DNA from: Aselliscus stoliczkanus
Lineage: Eukaryota; Chordata; Mammalia; Chiroptera; Hipposideridae
Direction: 5' to 3'
DNA length: 64,000 nucleotides
NCBI GenBank assembly: GCA_033961575.1
Contig: CM066730.1
Span: 116,525,523 to 116,589,522 of the forward strand
Part shown: one piece after another, positions 1 through 11,302 of the stretch
Position numbering within the stretch: the stretch's first letter is position 1
Layout: every line of letters starts with the position of its first letter
Made by a program: the position numbers and the translations under genes
Notes under the pieces: generated by a model
What the model was told of the DNA's origin: nothing
Databases searched by the model: none
What the model saw: the letters and a program-made list of their open reading frames with translations, nothing else

Positions 1-552
1 CCCTAAAACATGGATTCCATCCTTTTTTCCCTCTGTTTCAAATAATTGCACTACTATTTACCTAGATGCTGAAGCCCCAAACCTAGGAAACACCTCACTT
101 TTTCTTTTCCCTCAAAATTACAAATGCACTTTTTATTTAGCAGTCCTGTTTTGGGAATTAATCCTACCGACATACCTCATACATACAAAGGAAGCTCTCT
201 CTGTACTGAAAAGACTATGATGATGAATAAAAAAGCAAGAAACAGAACAGGACATACGAGTATATGCCACCTTTTATGTAATAAAGGGGGCTATAGTAAT
301 ATATAATTTAAATTTTCATAAATATGAAAATTTTTCTATTTTTCATAAATAGTTCCTCGAAGGATGCATAAGAAATAATGAACTGTGCTACCATCAAAAT
401 TTAAAATATGATCAGATGGGACACTTCCTATTTGATCATGTTTAAGTTTAAACTGAGTTTTCAAACTACTTTCTAAGCTGAGAGCATGTTCTGAATCAAC
501 ATAGTCTATATTTCGGTTTTTGGTGTCAGAAATATCTTCTATTTTTTTGTGA

Positions 553-1036
553 CCACATTCCAGTCTTTTTTTTTTTTTTTTTTTTTTTAAAGATTTTATT
601 GGGGAATTGGTGGAGGGGAACAGCGTTGGGGAATCAGGGAAGGGGAACAGACAAGTTGCTGTCCCTCTGCTCCTCAGTCCAGTTGCGGAGGATGTTGCTT
701 CACTGTTGGTATCGTCATTGCGCTCTTCCCGGACGAGGCAGATCGGTCGCTGGCCTCTGGATGTCGCTCACCGCGGCTATTGGCAGCTCACACTTGGCCG
801 CCAGCCGCTCACGCTGGCTGCGGGCCACTCACTGTAGCCTATGGCAGCCCACCGCAGCAGGGGCTGCAGCCCACACCATCACCAGGGCTCGCACAGCCCA
901 GCTCCAGGTGGAGCTGTTGTTAGCTGTAGAGGGCAGTGTAACTGGCCCTCATGTGGGATCCGAACCGGGGCCACTGGCATCCCAAAACCAGCGCTTAACC
1001 AACGCGCCACTCGGCCGGCCCCACATTCCAGTCTTT
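553..1036 (-). mobile_element. Long tRNA-derived SINE with 16-bp target-site duplication
   Basis: The SINE body is 569-1020, flanked by perfect copies of CCACATTCCAGTCTTT at 553-568 and 1021-1036. Read on the - strand it starts with a tRNA-like head (GGCCGGCCGAGTGGCGCG, then a B-box-like GGTTCGGATCC), continues with a body of about 350 bp, and ends CCCCAATAAAATCTTT plus an A-run. It is antisense to SYDE2. The long plus-strand reading frames across it are by-products of the repeat. Confidence 0.93.
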
Positions 1037-1172
1037 AGCTAGTATTTTACCTGCCTTACTTATGTGTAACAACCAATAATTACCCTTTCCTGTTTGTTCT
1101 ATTACAGGTGGTATCTCTTAGTTCATAACTACTTGATGTGTGCTTAGAATTGCCTTCCCTCCTATTATAGTC

Positions 1173-1397
1173 ACAAGTGTGATGGGTTTTTTTGTTGTTG
1201 TTGTTTTTTTAATTTTATTGGGGAACAGTGTGATTTTCCAGGACCCATCAGTTCCAAGTCAAGTAGTTGTTTCAATCTAGTTGTGGAGGATGCATGTCAG
1301 TGGCCCATGTGGGGATCAAACCGGCAACCTTGGTGTTAATGAACATTGTGCTCTAACCAACTGAGTTAACCGGCCACCCCGACAAGTCTGATGTGTT
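1173..1397 (-). mobile_element. VES-type bat SINE
   Basis: The body is about 1189-1381, with diverged duplications ACAAGTGTGATGGGTT (1173-1188) and ACAAGTCTGATGTGTT (1382-1397). The - strand reads as a tRNA-like head (GCCGGTTAACTCAGTTGG, then GGTTGCCGGTTTGATCCCC), a middle with the VES words 'caactacttgacttgg' and 'gggtcctgg', and a CCCCAATAAAAT tail. VES SINEs are characteristic of bats, so this is the best single clue to the organism. Confidence 0.85.
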
Positions 1398-2011
1398 CTA
1401 TTCTTGGCTTTTGGTTTCATTTATTGGGTTAGGAATGATTTTTATCTTCCATAGTGTAGCATTAGAGATAATCCAGCCATCCAGTATATATGTTTAAGAC
1501 ACATCTCCAGTGTTAAAGAGGAAATATATTTATATAGGTCACTCATTTATTTGCAAGGGCTTTGGGCCATTGGTTCTTTTTCACTATCAGAAGTCTAGAA
1601 ATTCAAAATTTATATAATTGGAATAATTTACAATTAATAATAATATGTCTTGCTTTCTTAAGTTTTGTTTCACATGCACTTGGAGGAGCTTTTTATGGGA
1701 GCAGGATTGAGGGGTATGTAGTATATCAAAGATGACTTACTTTATGAGCTGCATACTCATATGTCTGATAATTGAAAATTATGTGTGTGCATTTTTATCA
1801 TGCTTTCAAAACAAAAAAAACAATTGATGAGGCAATTTATAAGTGCAAAATGCTGGTGTTTTATTAAACTTATTTTTATGTTGCTTTTATTATTTTCAGA
1901 ATATTAAAAGGTGGCTGTAGTAATACTTAAATTAAAAAAAATTCACTACAGGTTTTATTTCCCTCTGAAAATCCAATTGCCAACTGTCTCTGGTTTATTT
2001 GTTTTATAAAG

Positions 2012-2193
2012 GTGTTCTTAAGGACTATTTAAGAGAACTTCCTTCTCCTCTGATAACAAAGCAGCTTTATGAAGCTGTATTAGATGCTATGGCAAAAAAT
2101 CCCTTGAAAATGTCATCGAATGGTTGTAAGAATGACCCGAGTGACTCTGAGTACACGGTGGACCTGCTGGATTGCCTTCCTGATGTTGAGAAG
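2012..2193 (+). CDS. SYDE2: SYDE2 coding exon, RhoGAP domain (middle part)
   Basis: This exon encodes part of the RhoGAP domain of SYDE2, a GTPase-activating protein for Rho-family GTPases whose relatives (SYD-1, SYDE1) act in presynaptic assembly and cytoskeletal control. It reads [20 protein letters not shown]..., the conserved RhoGAP helix with the LKxYLRELPxPLI signature, and ends ...[11 protein letters not shown]. The acceptor is tttataaag at 2011 and the donor is AAG|gtgagc after 2193. The first two bases complete a glycine codon begun in the missing upstream exon (phase 1), and the exon ends in phase 0, which fits the next exon. There are 182 bp and no stops. SYDE1 is the main alternative, but the C-terminal exon at 10312 is specific to SYDE2. 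Confidence 0.95.
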
Positions 2194-2956
2194 GTGAGCA
2201 CAGCTGGTATACATCCTTCCTGAAAGCCTGCTAAGGAATTTTATACTTAGCTCCAGAGCTACACATAATTGTTTAGCTATTTTGATATTGTGGCACTCTG
2301 AGTTTTAACTCTGTCTTTACTTAATCTTAAATGCTGTAAGTCTAGAAACTGCTTCTTAAACAGAATAAATTGAGGAAAAAATTTTGGCTTTTCTGTATAT
2401 GATTTTAGCCTAGGCATGAATACTTCCATAAGTTTTTAAAGAGAATCTTATTATTAAAATCATATATGTTTATTATAGAATAACTGGGAATATATTCAAA
2501 AGAAGAATGGAAATTACAATGATCAAAATCTAAAGGCAACTGTAATTAACATTTTGGTTTATTTCCTTTTAGTATTTTTAAAATATGCTAATGGTTTTGG
2601 TGCACATGGCTAGCCTCAGGTCTTAGGCGCCCTCACCACTGCCATTTCCTTTCTCCTTGCCTTTCCCATTAGTCCCCTCCCCTCTGCCCAAGTCCTGGGA
2701 CTGGCGTCTGCAGAACCAGTCCTAGCCAAACTTTTAACTGTTGTTTCTTAGAACAAAAGGGAAACTAAGGGAAAAAGATATGGTTGAGCTTGTCCAGATA
2801 CAGCCGACTTTACCTATATTTCTTATAATGTGACGGCAGAAAGGGCAAGAGTTAGTGGGTAGAAACTTAAGGCCAATAGCTTCATTCAGTAGTTTACAGT
2901 AGTTTTTCTCAATGTCCTGTGCTCTGTCCAATTAAATTCGACATTACTACTCTTTT

Positions 2957-2996
2957 GGGAAGGGGTGGGGGAAGTGGGGGGGGAAGGGAGCAGGGG
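2957..2996 (+). other. G-quadruplex-prone G tract
   Basis: There are at least five runs of three to eight G separated by 1-6 bases (GGGA, GGGGT, GGGGG, GGGGGGGG, GGGAG, GGGG), which meets the usual four-run G4 rule. It lies in a SYDE2 intron on the sense strand, so it would also occur in the pre-mRNA. Confidence 0.6.
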
Positions 2997-3555
2997 CAGC
3001 TATAAAGAGGTGGGCAGATGCAGAAGGGTGGGGTGAAGGGGTAGAAATGTTCCCTCACCAATAAAAGGTGTAATTATAAGTATCATTTTATATGTACATG
3101 AAGAAATGAGTGTCAGCAAATTTAAATCACTTGCCCAAAGTTATATAGCTTTTGTGAGTGTTATAGTCTGTGACATGAATGTAGGTCTCTCTGGCCCTGA
3201 AGCTCATACATATATTAACATCCTTTCTAAAAAGGCTGCTTAATATTTCATTGAGTGGATTTGACATATCACTATTTTCTTTTGTATAATATTTAGGTTT
3301 TGAACCTATATGTATATATATGTTCACAGGTTTCTTTTAATCTAAAATTACGTATTTATATGAGAATCTCAGTGGAATTACTGATTTAAATGATGTGAAC
3401 ATTTTAAGGCTCTTAATATGTATTTTTAGATTACTTTTCAAAATGGCCAAAACAATTACATTGTTTGCCTCATCTTATTTAGTACACAAAAAAAGATTTC
3501 TTATTTTAAGTTTTACTTTTTGGTTTTCTATTGAGAGTGAACCGAATATAAACAG

Positions 3556-3558
<3 letters not shown>

Positions 3559-3600
<42 letters not shown>
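3559..3600 (+). repeat. (TG)21 microsatellite
   Basis: An uninterrupted TG dinucleotide tract in a SYDE2 intron. The Val-Cys runs predicted across it are artefacts. Confidence 0.98.
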
Positions 3601-3602
<2 letters not shown>

Positions 3603-3874
3603 CCAGTGTGTGACTGGTTTTGATTTCAAAATATCAATTATATTCGTCTCTCACTTTCATTTTATCTTCATTTCTTCCCTGCACAGCCAAACATTGAAAG
3701 AATGTCTATTCCGGGTGTCATCACTTCTTTACCACTCATTTACTACTCAACACATTGTAATCTGGCTTCCTAGCCCATCTCTCTGGGCTTGTTCTTGCCA
3801 AGGTTACTAATGACCTTCTAATCACCAAATCCAGTTGTCACTTTTGGCTCCAGAACTATTCTGTCATTTAGTTT

Positions 3875-4355
3875 TTTCACATACTGTTTTTTTTTTTAAA
3901 GATTTTATTGGGCAATTGGGGGAGGGGAACAGCGTTGGGAAATCGGGGAAGGGGAATAGACAAGTTGTTGTCTTTTTGTTCTTCAGTCTAGTTGCAGAGG
4001 ATGTTGCTTCACTGGCCCATGTTGGTCTCGTCATTGCGCTCTTCCCAGATGAGGCAGATCGGTCGCCAGCCTCTGGATGTTGCTCACCGTGGCTCTTGGC
4101 AGCTCACGCTGGCTGCCAGCTGCTCACGCTGGCTGCCGGCCACTCACTGTAGCCTATGGCCGCCCACTGCAGCAGGGACTGCAGCCTACACCGTTGCCAG
4201 GGCTCACACAGCCCAGCTCCAGGTGGAGCTGTTGTTAGCTGTAGAGGGCAGTGTCACTGGCCCTCATCTGTGGGATCCGAACCGTGGCTGCTGGCATCCC
4301 AAAACCAGCTCTTAACCAATGCGCCACTTGGCCGGCCCTTTCTCATACTATTTTT
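3875..4355 (-). mobile_element. Long tRNA-derived SINE
   Basis: The body is about 3892-4338 and belongs to the same long family as the element at 569-1020, including the CCCCAATAAAATC tail and GGCCGGCC head on the - strand. The diverged duplications are TTTCACATACTGTTTTT (3875-3891) and TTTCTCATACTATTTTT (4339-4355). Confidence 0.9.
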
Positions 4356-5126
4356 AAATTACAGTTTTAGTTTTCATTCATTTCTTCAAAGCCATTATGA
4401 AGAAGAAATTACACACGCATTTTATTAAATGATTGATCATATGCCACTACTTCAAAATAGCATCATTCCTTTCCATAATTCCTTAAACCTAAATAACCAT
4501 TCCACTTCTTGATTAAACTCTAGTTTCTTCAAGGATTAATTTTTTTTTCAATAAATTTGCTTTTCTAACTATACTCTGCTTCCCTTTTCTATGGTTTGTC
4601 TACTTAAAATATTTATTGGTTAAGAAGGACATTGTTCTTTTTCCTAACCTGGATCACTATAGAACCTGGCCACATTCTGAAATGATTGAAGGGTGTTGGT
4701 CCTAGATTTAAGGTGCTGATCCCATACTTATGACTACAAGATTTATCTGTGCTTACAAATGAACAATCTCACCCAAATCCCCTTTTCATCCTAGTCTTTG
4801 CTGTTGTCATTTTAGGAGAGGAAAACATTAATGGCATATTTGCCTTGGAGCTCCAGCTGAAATTTGGAATGCATTCATGCGCATTTTATAAAGAGTGTAT
4901 ATTTTAACCATTTAGTGAATCAAATTATGTCCTTGAAACCTTAAGGGCCCTTTGTAACATTTCTATAATAAAATATGCTTCAAGTTCCAAACATCCAACT
5001 TACAAGCAAATTTTTGAAATAACCTTTTAAAAAGTGACAAGATGCCTATCTGTATTTTCTACTCTAAATTGTGTTCATGAATTTGCCCTTATATAATGAT
5101 ATTAATTGAAATTTAATTTAATTTAG

Positions 5127-5358
5127 GCAACCCTAAAGATGTTGTTGGATCATTTGAAATTGGTGGCTTCTTATCATGAAGTGAATAAAATGACCTGCCA
5201 GAATTTGGCCGTGTGCTTTGGACCAGTATTATTAAGTCAGAGGCAAGAAACTTCCAACCATAACAACAGAGTCTTTACTGATTCAGAAGAACTTGCAAGT
5301 GCTTTGGATTTTAAAAAACATATTGAAGTTCTTCATTACTTACTTCAACTCTGGCCAG
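5127..5358 (+). CDS. SYDE2: SYDE2 coding exon, C-terminal part of RhoGAP domain
   Basis: Translation starts [18 protein letters not shown] and includes [17 protein letters not shown], the RhoGAP signature with the conserved Asn of NLAxxFGP that contacts the GTPase. It ends [18 protein letters not shown]. The acceptor is ttaatttag at 5126 and the donor is CCAG|gtaaat after 5358. It enters in phase 0 and leaves in phase 1 (232 bp). Two downstream acceptors, at 7283 and 10312, both accept this phase, allowing two alternative C-termini. The frame is intact and the domain looks complete on its C-terminal side. Confidence 0.96.
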
Positions 5359-5544
5359 GTAAATGATTCTGTAGAAATACTTTTCTCGTTCAATGATTGG
5401 TGTTTGAATAAGCTAATCATTAAATATGACCATCTATGATTGAAGGAAATCTTTTCTAGATTTTGCTTTTTGAAATAGTCGTGAATTGATACCTGCCCTT
5501 TAGATTTCTCCATTTAAATTTTCTGCTTTTGCTGATAATATTAT

Positions 5545-5800
5545 AGACACATAGGTCAATGTACACATTTTGGACTTGGTCAGATCTGGATTTGAATCCT
5601 GGATGTGCCACTAATTAGCATTCTGACCTTGGGCAAGTTCCTTAACATCTTAAAGCCTCAGTATTACCTTCTGTCATATGGCTTTAACAATATGCTTATA
5701 GACTTTATAGGATGATTAAAGAAAAAACTTTATGTGTAAGGTGCTCAGCACAGCTCTTGACAAATAATAGGTACTCAGTAAATACTCATTTTTTTACTCT
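5545..5800 (+). repeat. MIR relic
   Basis: Diverged MIR core words appear in order: 'ggatttgaatcctgg', 'tgaccttgggcaagt', 'cttaacatctt', 'agcctcagt', then 'aaggtgctcagcaca' and 'taggtactcagtaaat'. Confidence 0.8.
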
Positions 5801-6174
5801 TCTGATTTTCAGTTCAACTGGTATGAAGCAGAATTTATATTTCACTTTAAATCAGCTCTTTTTCCTGACATCTTTACTGTATTCATGGTCATTCTTGAAA
5901 TTATCTGGGCTTGAATTGACAATGATCTCTAATCTTTTCATCTTTCTTATTCATCCCTTGTTTCAGCCAATAACGAAAGGCAGACAGTTATTTTCGTAAT
6001 ATATCTCTTATATAGTTTCAGGAATACATATTTAATTTAATTAGATGTTCCATAAAGGATCCTGCATTTAAGTTCCAAAAGGTCCTTATCCTGCAGTAAT
6101 CCCTGCTCCCCTTTCCCACCCTGCAAAGGACCAAACACAAAAGTACATACTTAGATATTCAGTGGCCTGTTCAG

Positions 6175-6405
6175 AGGTAAAATTGCTTTGGCCCCAGAGT
6201 TAGGCTTGGATTCGGATCCAGATTGTGGCATGCATCAACAGTGTGGGCTCTGGCAAATACTTTGGTTTCCTGAAACCTCAGTTTGCTTCTCTACAAATAG
6301 TGCCTCCCTCAGGATTGTTGTAAAGATTGAGATAAAGCATCTAAGGCAATGAGCAGTGCATTCAGCATAAAGTTAGCTTCCAGTAAATGTGCTTTGTTAC
6401 TCTTT
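6175..6405 (+). repeat. MIR relic
   Basis: Words such as 'tggattcggatccag', 'cctgaaacctcagttt', 'cctccctcaggattgttgt' and 'ttccagtaaatg' follow the MIR order. The element is diverged and ancient. Confidence 0.7.
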
Positions 6406-6610
6406 TATAGAAATATATGAGAAGGAGAGATCAAAGTACAAAGGAATGTGCTTGAGTTAGTCTTTTAAAATAAACCTAGTTTTTAAAAGTGACTAAAAAT
6501 TAAACTAATAAAAGTTTTCAGCTTTTAAATTTGGAAAGTTAAAATTTTTGCTTTCTTTTAAACACAGGCTTAAAAATCTTTTCTAATTTATATTTTTAAC
6601 TGAATTAGTA

Positions 6611-6755
6611 TGTATTGTATTTTTGCCCTTTTATTTTTAATTTTTATTTTTTTTTGAGGGCATTGTCACTGGCCCTCATATGTGGGACCCGAACCGGGGC
6701 TGCTGGCTTAACCACCATGCCACTCGCCACTGAGAGGGCCCTGTATTGTATTCTT
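6611..6755 (-). mobile_element. Short tRNA-head SINE
   Basis: This is the short version, consisting only of the tRNA-like head plus a T-rich tail on the + strand (body 6625-6741). The flanking duplication is TGTATTGTATTTTT at 6611-6624 against TGTATTGTATTCTT at 6742-6755. The head shows a small internal deletion. Confidence 0.85.
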
Positions 6756-7282
6756 AATTATTCAAAAATCCATAGTCAAAGAGTCAGTTATTCAAAAAAT
6801 CAGAGTCAAGATTCTCTGAAAAATGGATCTGATTTCATCATTTGTTACCCAGCATAAGGGCTTTCTCAGGTGAAAGTTTTAAATGTGTGTTTCCTAGCTT
6901 TTCCTAAAACTGCTTTAATTCTAAAAACATCAGAAATCGGGAAAAGAGTCATCCTATCATTCTAATCACAAATGAAAACTTGCTTGCCTGGGGATAGTAT
7001 TAAGTTTGCTATCAGTACCTGAGTCCTTTATCATTAATTCTATACCAGAGGTTAATGTCATTTCATTATTTTGTACTAACCACTTAGTTGTGGGTGTAGG
7101 AGAAAATATTAACTTATGTCCTATCTTGTAGAAAAAGCAGGTTTAGATTTCAGGTTCACTGTATTTCAATGACAACGCTAAACAGCTGACTCCTAGTTTA
7201 CTAATACTTTAATTCCAAAGATTTGTGTTGTTGGATTTAAAAATAACTGCCCCCTTTTATATAACCTTTTATTTTTCTTTAG

Positions 7283-7446
7283 TTATGGTACCTCAGAGAA
7301 AGGACAGAAGAGAGCAGAAAGATGAAACGGCTGTTTTGCCCTCTATGTCACTAGATTTTGATTTTAAGAAAAAGCAGAAATCAAGTAGATGTAATGTAGT
7401 TACTGAGCCTGAGAAAATTGATGGTGACATAAAGAATGGGCCATAG
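7283..7446 (+). CDS. SYDE2: Probable alternative terminal coding exon of SYDE2
   Basis: An acceptor at 7281-7282, after a long T-rich tract, opens a frame that joins in phase 1 to the RhoGAP exon ending at 5358. The joined codon is G|TT (Val), followed by MVPQRKDRREQKDE..., ...DFDFKKKQKSSRCNVV... and ...DGDIKNGP, with a TAG stop at 7444-7446. The 53 residues are Lys/Arg-rich. A canonical AATAAA follows at 7682-7687. This would replace the 166-residue tail encoded at 10312-10811. No strong donor is seen before the stop, so use as an internal cassette is unlikely. I infer the exon from splice phase and frame. It could be a chance frame of about 160 bp; transcript evidence would decide. Confidence 0.55.
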
Positions 7447-10311
7447 CATACTGACTTGGTAAAGGCCTTTCTCATGCGTTCAATAGGAGGTTTTGGCTTT
7501 CCTTGCTATGCATAGCTTATTTTTCTTTTTGGAATTTCCCCTGCTCCAGAGGTAAAAAGAGTTGGTTCCATTCCCCACCTCCCAACCCCCATTCCTTTTT
7601 ACTTTCTTAACTTTTGTTTTATTTTTTGTTTGTTTTGTTTACTTTTGGGCAAGCTTATACTCTGCTTTGAGTTTTCCGTTTAATAAATTTTGTCTTCAGG
7701 TGGTAAGTTAGAATCCCAGCCTATTTGCACTGGAAGGTAAAAATCATCCTGCCAGTGGCTTTCCAGATTGCCATTTGCCAAAGCTCTAAGGTTTTTTTGA
7801 AGCAGCTTTGGGGCTAGATTGGCAACAAATAGCGGAGACAAAATGGAAACACACTTCCCTTTTGACCCAAACAGCCTATTCATCTTTTTTATGTAGTGGG
7901 TTTTTACAAAATTTCTGCTCTTTGAAAATAGGTTTGCTGTTTTAAGAAGAATATTGAAAATTACTGATAGGCCATCTTTATAGATAGGGAAATAACTTTA
8001 GAGAGAGTGTACCTTCAGACCAGCTCTTTGCTGTATCACATTCTCTCTGACGAGTGGATTGGGGGCAGGTTTTTTGAAAAAGCTGTTAATTTTCCCTAAT
8101 CCTTTTTGTTTCATTTTTCTCACTAAACGAAACTTTCTGAAATCAGGGACTACACTTTACTTTTATGTCCCAGGTCCCAACAGAGTACTTGGCACTAACT
8201 AGACAATATGTTCTGTTAAATAAGGTAATTATACTATGAAATATTTTATATTTTTATGGTGATTAACAATAAAAATCTATTCGTAGAAAACAAAACAAGA
8301 AAAGTAAGTTTCTTAGTACTTACCATTATATTTTGAAAGTTTTTAAGCAACCTAAAATAGACTGCATTTTTCATTTTATTCTGCCGAAGGTGGATAGTCA
8401 ACAGTGCAGAAAACTATTATAGAACTTTTTTTTTTGAGGTCAAAATTAGCCATTTTCTCTGCATAATTATTAGGAAGCCATTCCACCATCAGTAGTTTAA
8501 AAAGTGAAGTTAATTTTTCAGAATTGAATTTTTAGTCTAAAAGATGTAAATATCATTATAATTGGTTTTGTAAATAATTTCCAAGAAAATAATCCAAAAA
8601 TAATATTTGAGTAAGGACTTGGTTAAATGACTTTAAGCAAGTGGCAACGAAATAAATCTGAGTTTTTCAGGTGAATGTCAGAGAATGAAGGCACAGTAAG
8701 ACAAGCTTAAACAGAGTCAAAAATGTTTTACTTTGGGTCACAAAGCAGATGACCTGAAGGTTAGCAGAGCTGGGTTGGCGAAAACAACAGGCAGGACAGC
8801 TAAGCACTAAGAAGAACAAGAATAGCCAGAAAATGAAGGGAGAAAAGCAAGGAGACTTAGTGGAGATCAGCTAGAGGAGAAAAAGGAACATAAATATTGA
8901 AACAGTGCAAAAATTTAGATATCCATTCTGCAGTTACATCAGTTAACAGCAGGACATTCTGTATTAATACTATTATTAAAAATCAATTTAAAGTAATACC
9001 AGACCTTTATTTTCCAGAAAATTTTAAGTTAAGAGCTTTTAGTTATTTATAATGCTATATGACAACCATTATGAAAATGTGGATAGGTAGAAATGTTAAA
9101 AGAAAACATACCTGTATACAGTTATCAAGTACTTTAATAAAATCTAAGGAAAAACAGTATGTGATTTCTGAAAAATGCTATGGATATCACTGTAAGTCTG
9201 GAAAACTAGAACCATGTACATGTTTGTATTATTTTTCAATTATTTGATTTGTGCAGTAGGAAACAAGATTCAGTGTATCTTGGAGAGGGCAAAGTTGGTG
9301 CATTATCTGAAAATATGTTCCCTTTATCTTAGCAAAGGGAAATATAAATGGAGAGGTACTTATTAACGGAGAATAAACAAGCAGAAAGAGAAAGGTATGA
9401 TGGACAGGTTTTAATAGCTATGCTTCAACATTTAAATGAAATTTGTTTTATATACAGAAGAGCCTTAGGCAAATGTTTTGTTCAATATACAGAAAAGAGT
9501 AAGTGGTGAAGCCTTGGTTGGTTAGGAAATAATGTGTGCCTCTATGGTAATCTGTATGGCCAGCACAAAGCATACCCTTAGAAGAAATAGTCTTGATATG
9601 AGGAATGTTATTTGAGATTGTTAGATACTTCACCAGAATGGGAAAATAAAATATCTGTACTATTTTCAGGCAATAAATGAAGACTATTAGTAGCTAATGC
9701 TGTATAATCGAACTCAGGTAACAAGTGATCAAGTCTAGTAATATTCGTGCATTTTATCAAAGTTAAATTTGGGCTGCTTAGTTAATTTTAAGTAAATTAT
9801 GACACTGCCGCTAATAGAACTGCAAAAAAAACCCCACAAAGGTCAAAACTTTTAGAGTGAGCACTTTAGATGCCTTTGCCTCATTTGGATGTTTGCAGAC
9901 AAAGGAACACTTTATTTTGTTTTGTTTGTACACCAACATGCCTTGCCTGCTTTTTGCTGTAGCCTTTAAAGTAGAAGCTACCAGCCTAGCTACTGTTTGA
10001 ATTACAGCTAGATAATAATTAACTTGCACAGAAAGTTAATCAACATTGGAAATTTGATTTGTTTGGGGGATGTTATGATATAGCATGAATTACCATCACT
10101 GAGCATTCTACTAGCTTCTCTCCCTAATCTTGATTATGTCTGGTGATAGAAAAAAATAATTATGGAATGCTTTCTTTTGATAGTGTGCATGTTTTTTTTT
10201 GTTTTAATGCATGTTTTGTAGTTGATTATTAAATAGCTTATCTTTAGCTCTGTTTTTTTTTTAAGGCCAGTTGGATTACTGTCACAAAGCAAATTTATTG
10301 TTTGTTTCTAG
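7447..10311 (+). other. SYDE2: SYDE2 intron, possible alternative 3' UTR at its start
   Basis: If the exon at 7283 is terminal, 7447 to about 7705 is its 3' UTR. The rest is AT-rich single-copy-looking sequence with no SINE or L1, which is unusual for this window. It ends at the acceptor ttgtttctag (10311). The short frames at 7680-7883, 9059-9247, 9448-9633 and 9811-10029 show no recognisable content. Confidence 0.65.
7682..7687 (+). terminator. SYDE2: Candidate poly(A) signal for alternative SYDE2 end
   Basis: A canonical AATAAA lies about 235 nt after the TAG at 7444-7446 and is followed by T-rich sequence (ttttgtcttc). Confidence 0.45.
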
Positions 10312-10811
10312 TGCAACGTTTAACTGTCAGAGAATCAACAGACGATTTGTTCCCAGAGCACAAGTCTTCTCTAAATTATTTGAGGAGGAAGAAAGAACGA
10401 CCTTACATGTTAAATTTGAGTGGTACTGATACATCAAGAGTAGTCAGGCCACGGCAAAGCAGATTAGACAGTCCACTTAGCAATCGTTATGCAGGAGACT
10501 GGAGCAGCTGTGGAGAAAACTACTTTTTAAATCCAAAAGAACATTTAAATGATGTGGATTATGATGATGTCCCTTCAGAAGATAGAGAAAATGGAGAAAA
10601 TTGCAGCAAAATGTATGGACCAGATATAATGATTGAACAGCCAATTCCCATGTCCAAAGAGTGCACATTTCAGACATACTTGACAATGCAGACAATTGAG
10701 TCGACAGTGGATCGAAAAGTCAATCTCAAAGATCTACAAGACAGTATCGATACTTTGATTGGAAATCTGGAGCGTGAGCTCAACAAAAACAAGCTTACTA
10801 TGAGTGTTTGA
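10312..10811 (+). CDS. SYDE2: SYDE2 last coding exon (C-terminal tail)
   Basis: The acceptor ttgtttctag at 10311 joins in phase 1 to 5358, giving ...[17 protein letters not shown]. The exon encodes 166 residues and stops at TGA 10809-10811. The tail is hydrophilic and acidic/polar, with [58 protein letters not shown] and a terminal predicted helix [19 protein letters not shown]. This tail is what I recognise as SYDE2 rather than SYDE1. The three main exons total 914 bp, or 303 residues of a protein of about 1,190. There is no break in the frame. Confidence 0.95.
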
Positions 10812-11290
10812 GATTGAGATTTTTTAAATTAGGTTTTTCATAATGTTTTAAAGTTTCAAATCTTTCTCACTTTCTTATACCTCTCACAGTAATGTTTTTA
10901 TTTTTTTATTCTTGAAACCTCCAATTAATTTCTAATAAGTTAAATGTGATTTGATTAAGAATACTATTTGTTAATATAATTTTTACTTATCTCATTAGAA
11001 AATTTTTCTTGGGGTAAAGGTAACCTGGACTGCTTGTGAATATTTTAATAATTCTTGCCAATTCTATGGAAATAACTTTAAATGCACTTACAAGGTTCAG
11101 ATAAGTTATTAGCCTCCGAAGATTTTTGTACTTTATAAGAACTGCTCTTCTGTAGCTGAAGCAGATGTTCCTTTGAGAGGAACATTGCAGCTGCTCAGTT
11201 AGATTTGCAGTATGAGGCCATGTCACTGCAACATCATTTGTTCACATTTCATTTGCAATGCAAATGCTGCTATAAGAAAACCTTTTTATA

Positions 11291-11302
11291 AATAAAAATA
11301 AA
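11291..11302 (+). terminator. SYDE2: Proximal SYDE2 poly(A) signals
   Basis: Two overlapping AATAAA hexamers lie about 480 nt after the SYDE2 stop codon. Confidence 0.55.

Larger units (their letters stand above)
1..2011 (+). other. SYDE2: SYDE2 intron (5' end outside the window)
   Basis: This is AT-rich intronic sequence ending at the acceptor AG at 2010-2011 (tract tttgttttataaag). It holds two minus-oriented SINEs (569-1020 and 1189-1381). I found no coding exon here; the preceding RhoGAP exon, which should carry the arginine finger, must lie left of the window. Confidence 0.75.
2194..5126 (+). other. SYDE2: SYDE2 intron
   Basis: The intron runs from gtgagc at 2194 to the AG at 5125-5126. 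It holds a G-rich tract (2957-2996), a TG microsatellite (3559-3600) and a minus-oriented long SINE (3892-4338). The remainder is AT-rich and I recognise nothing more in it. The 100-amino-acid class frames here come from the SINE and the TG repeat. Confidence 0.8.
5359..7282 (+). other. SYDE2: SYDE2 intron
   Basis: This contains two MIR relics (about 5545-5800 and 6175-6405) and one short SINE (6625-6741). The last 60 bases form a T-rich polypyrimidine tract leading to the acceptor AG at 7281-7282. Confidence 0.75.

Noticed and set aside
569..1020. tRNA-like A and B boxes in many places
   Set aside because: They belong to SINE heads with T/A-rich tails and target duplications. The folds are incomplete, so no true tRNA gene is called.
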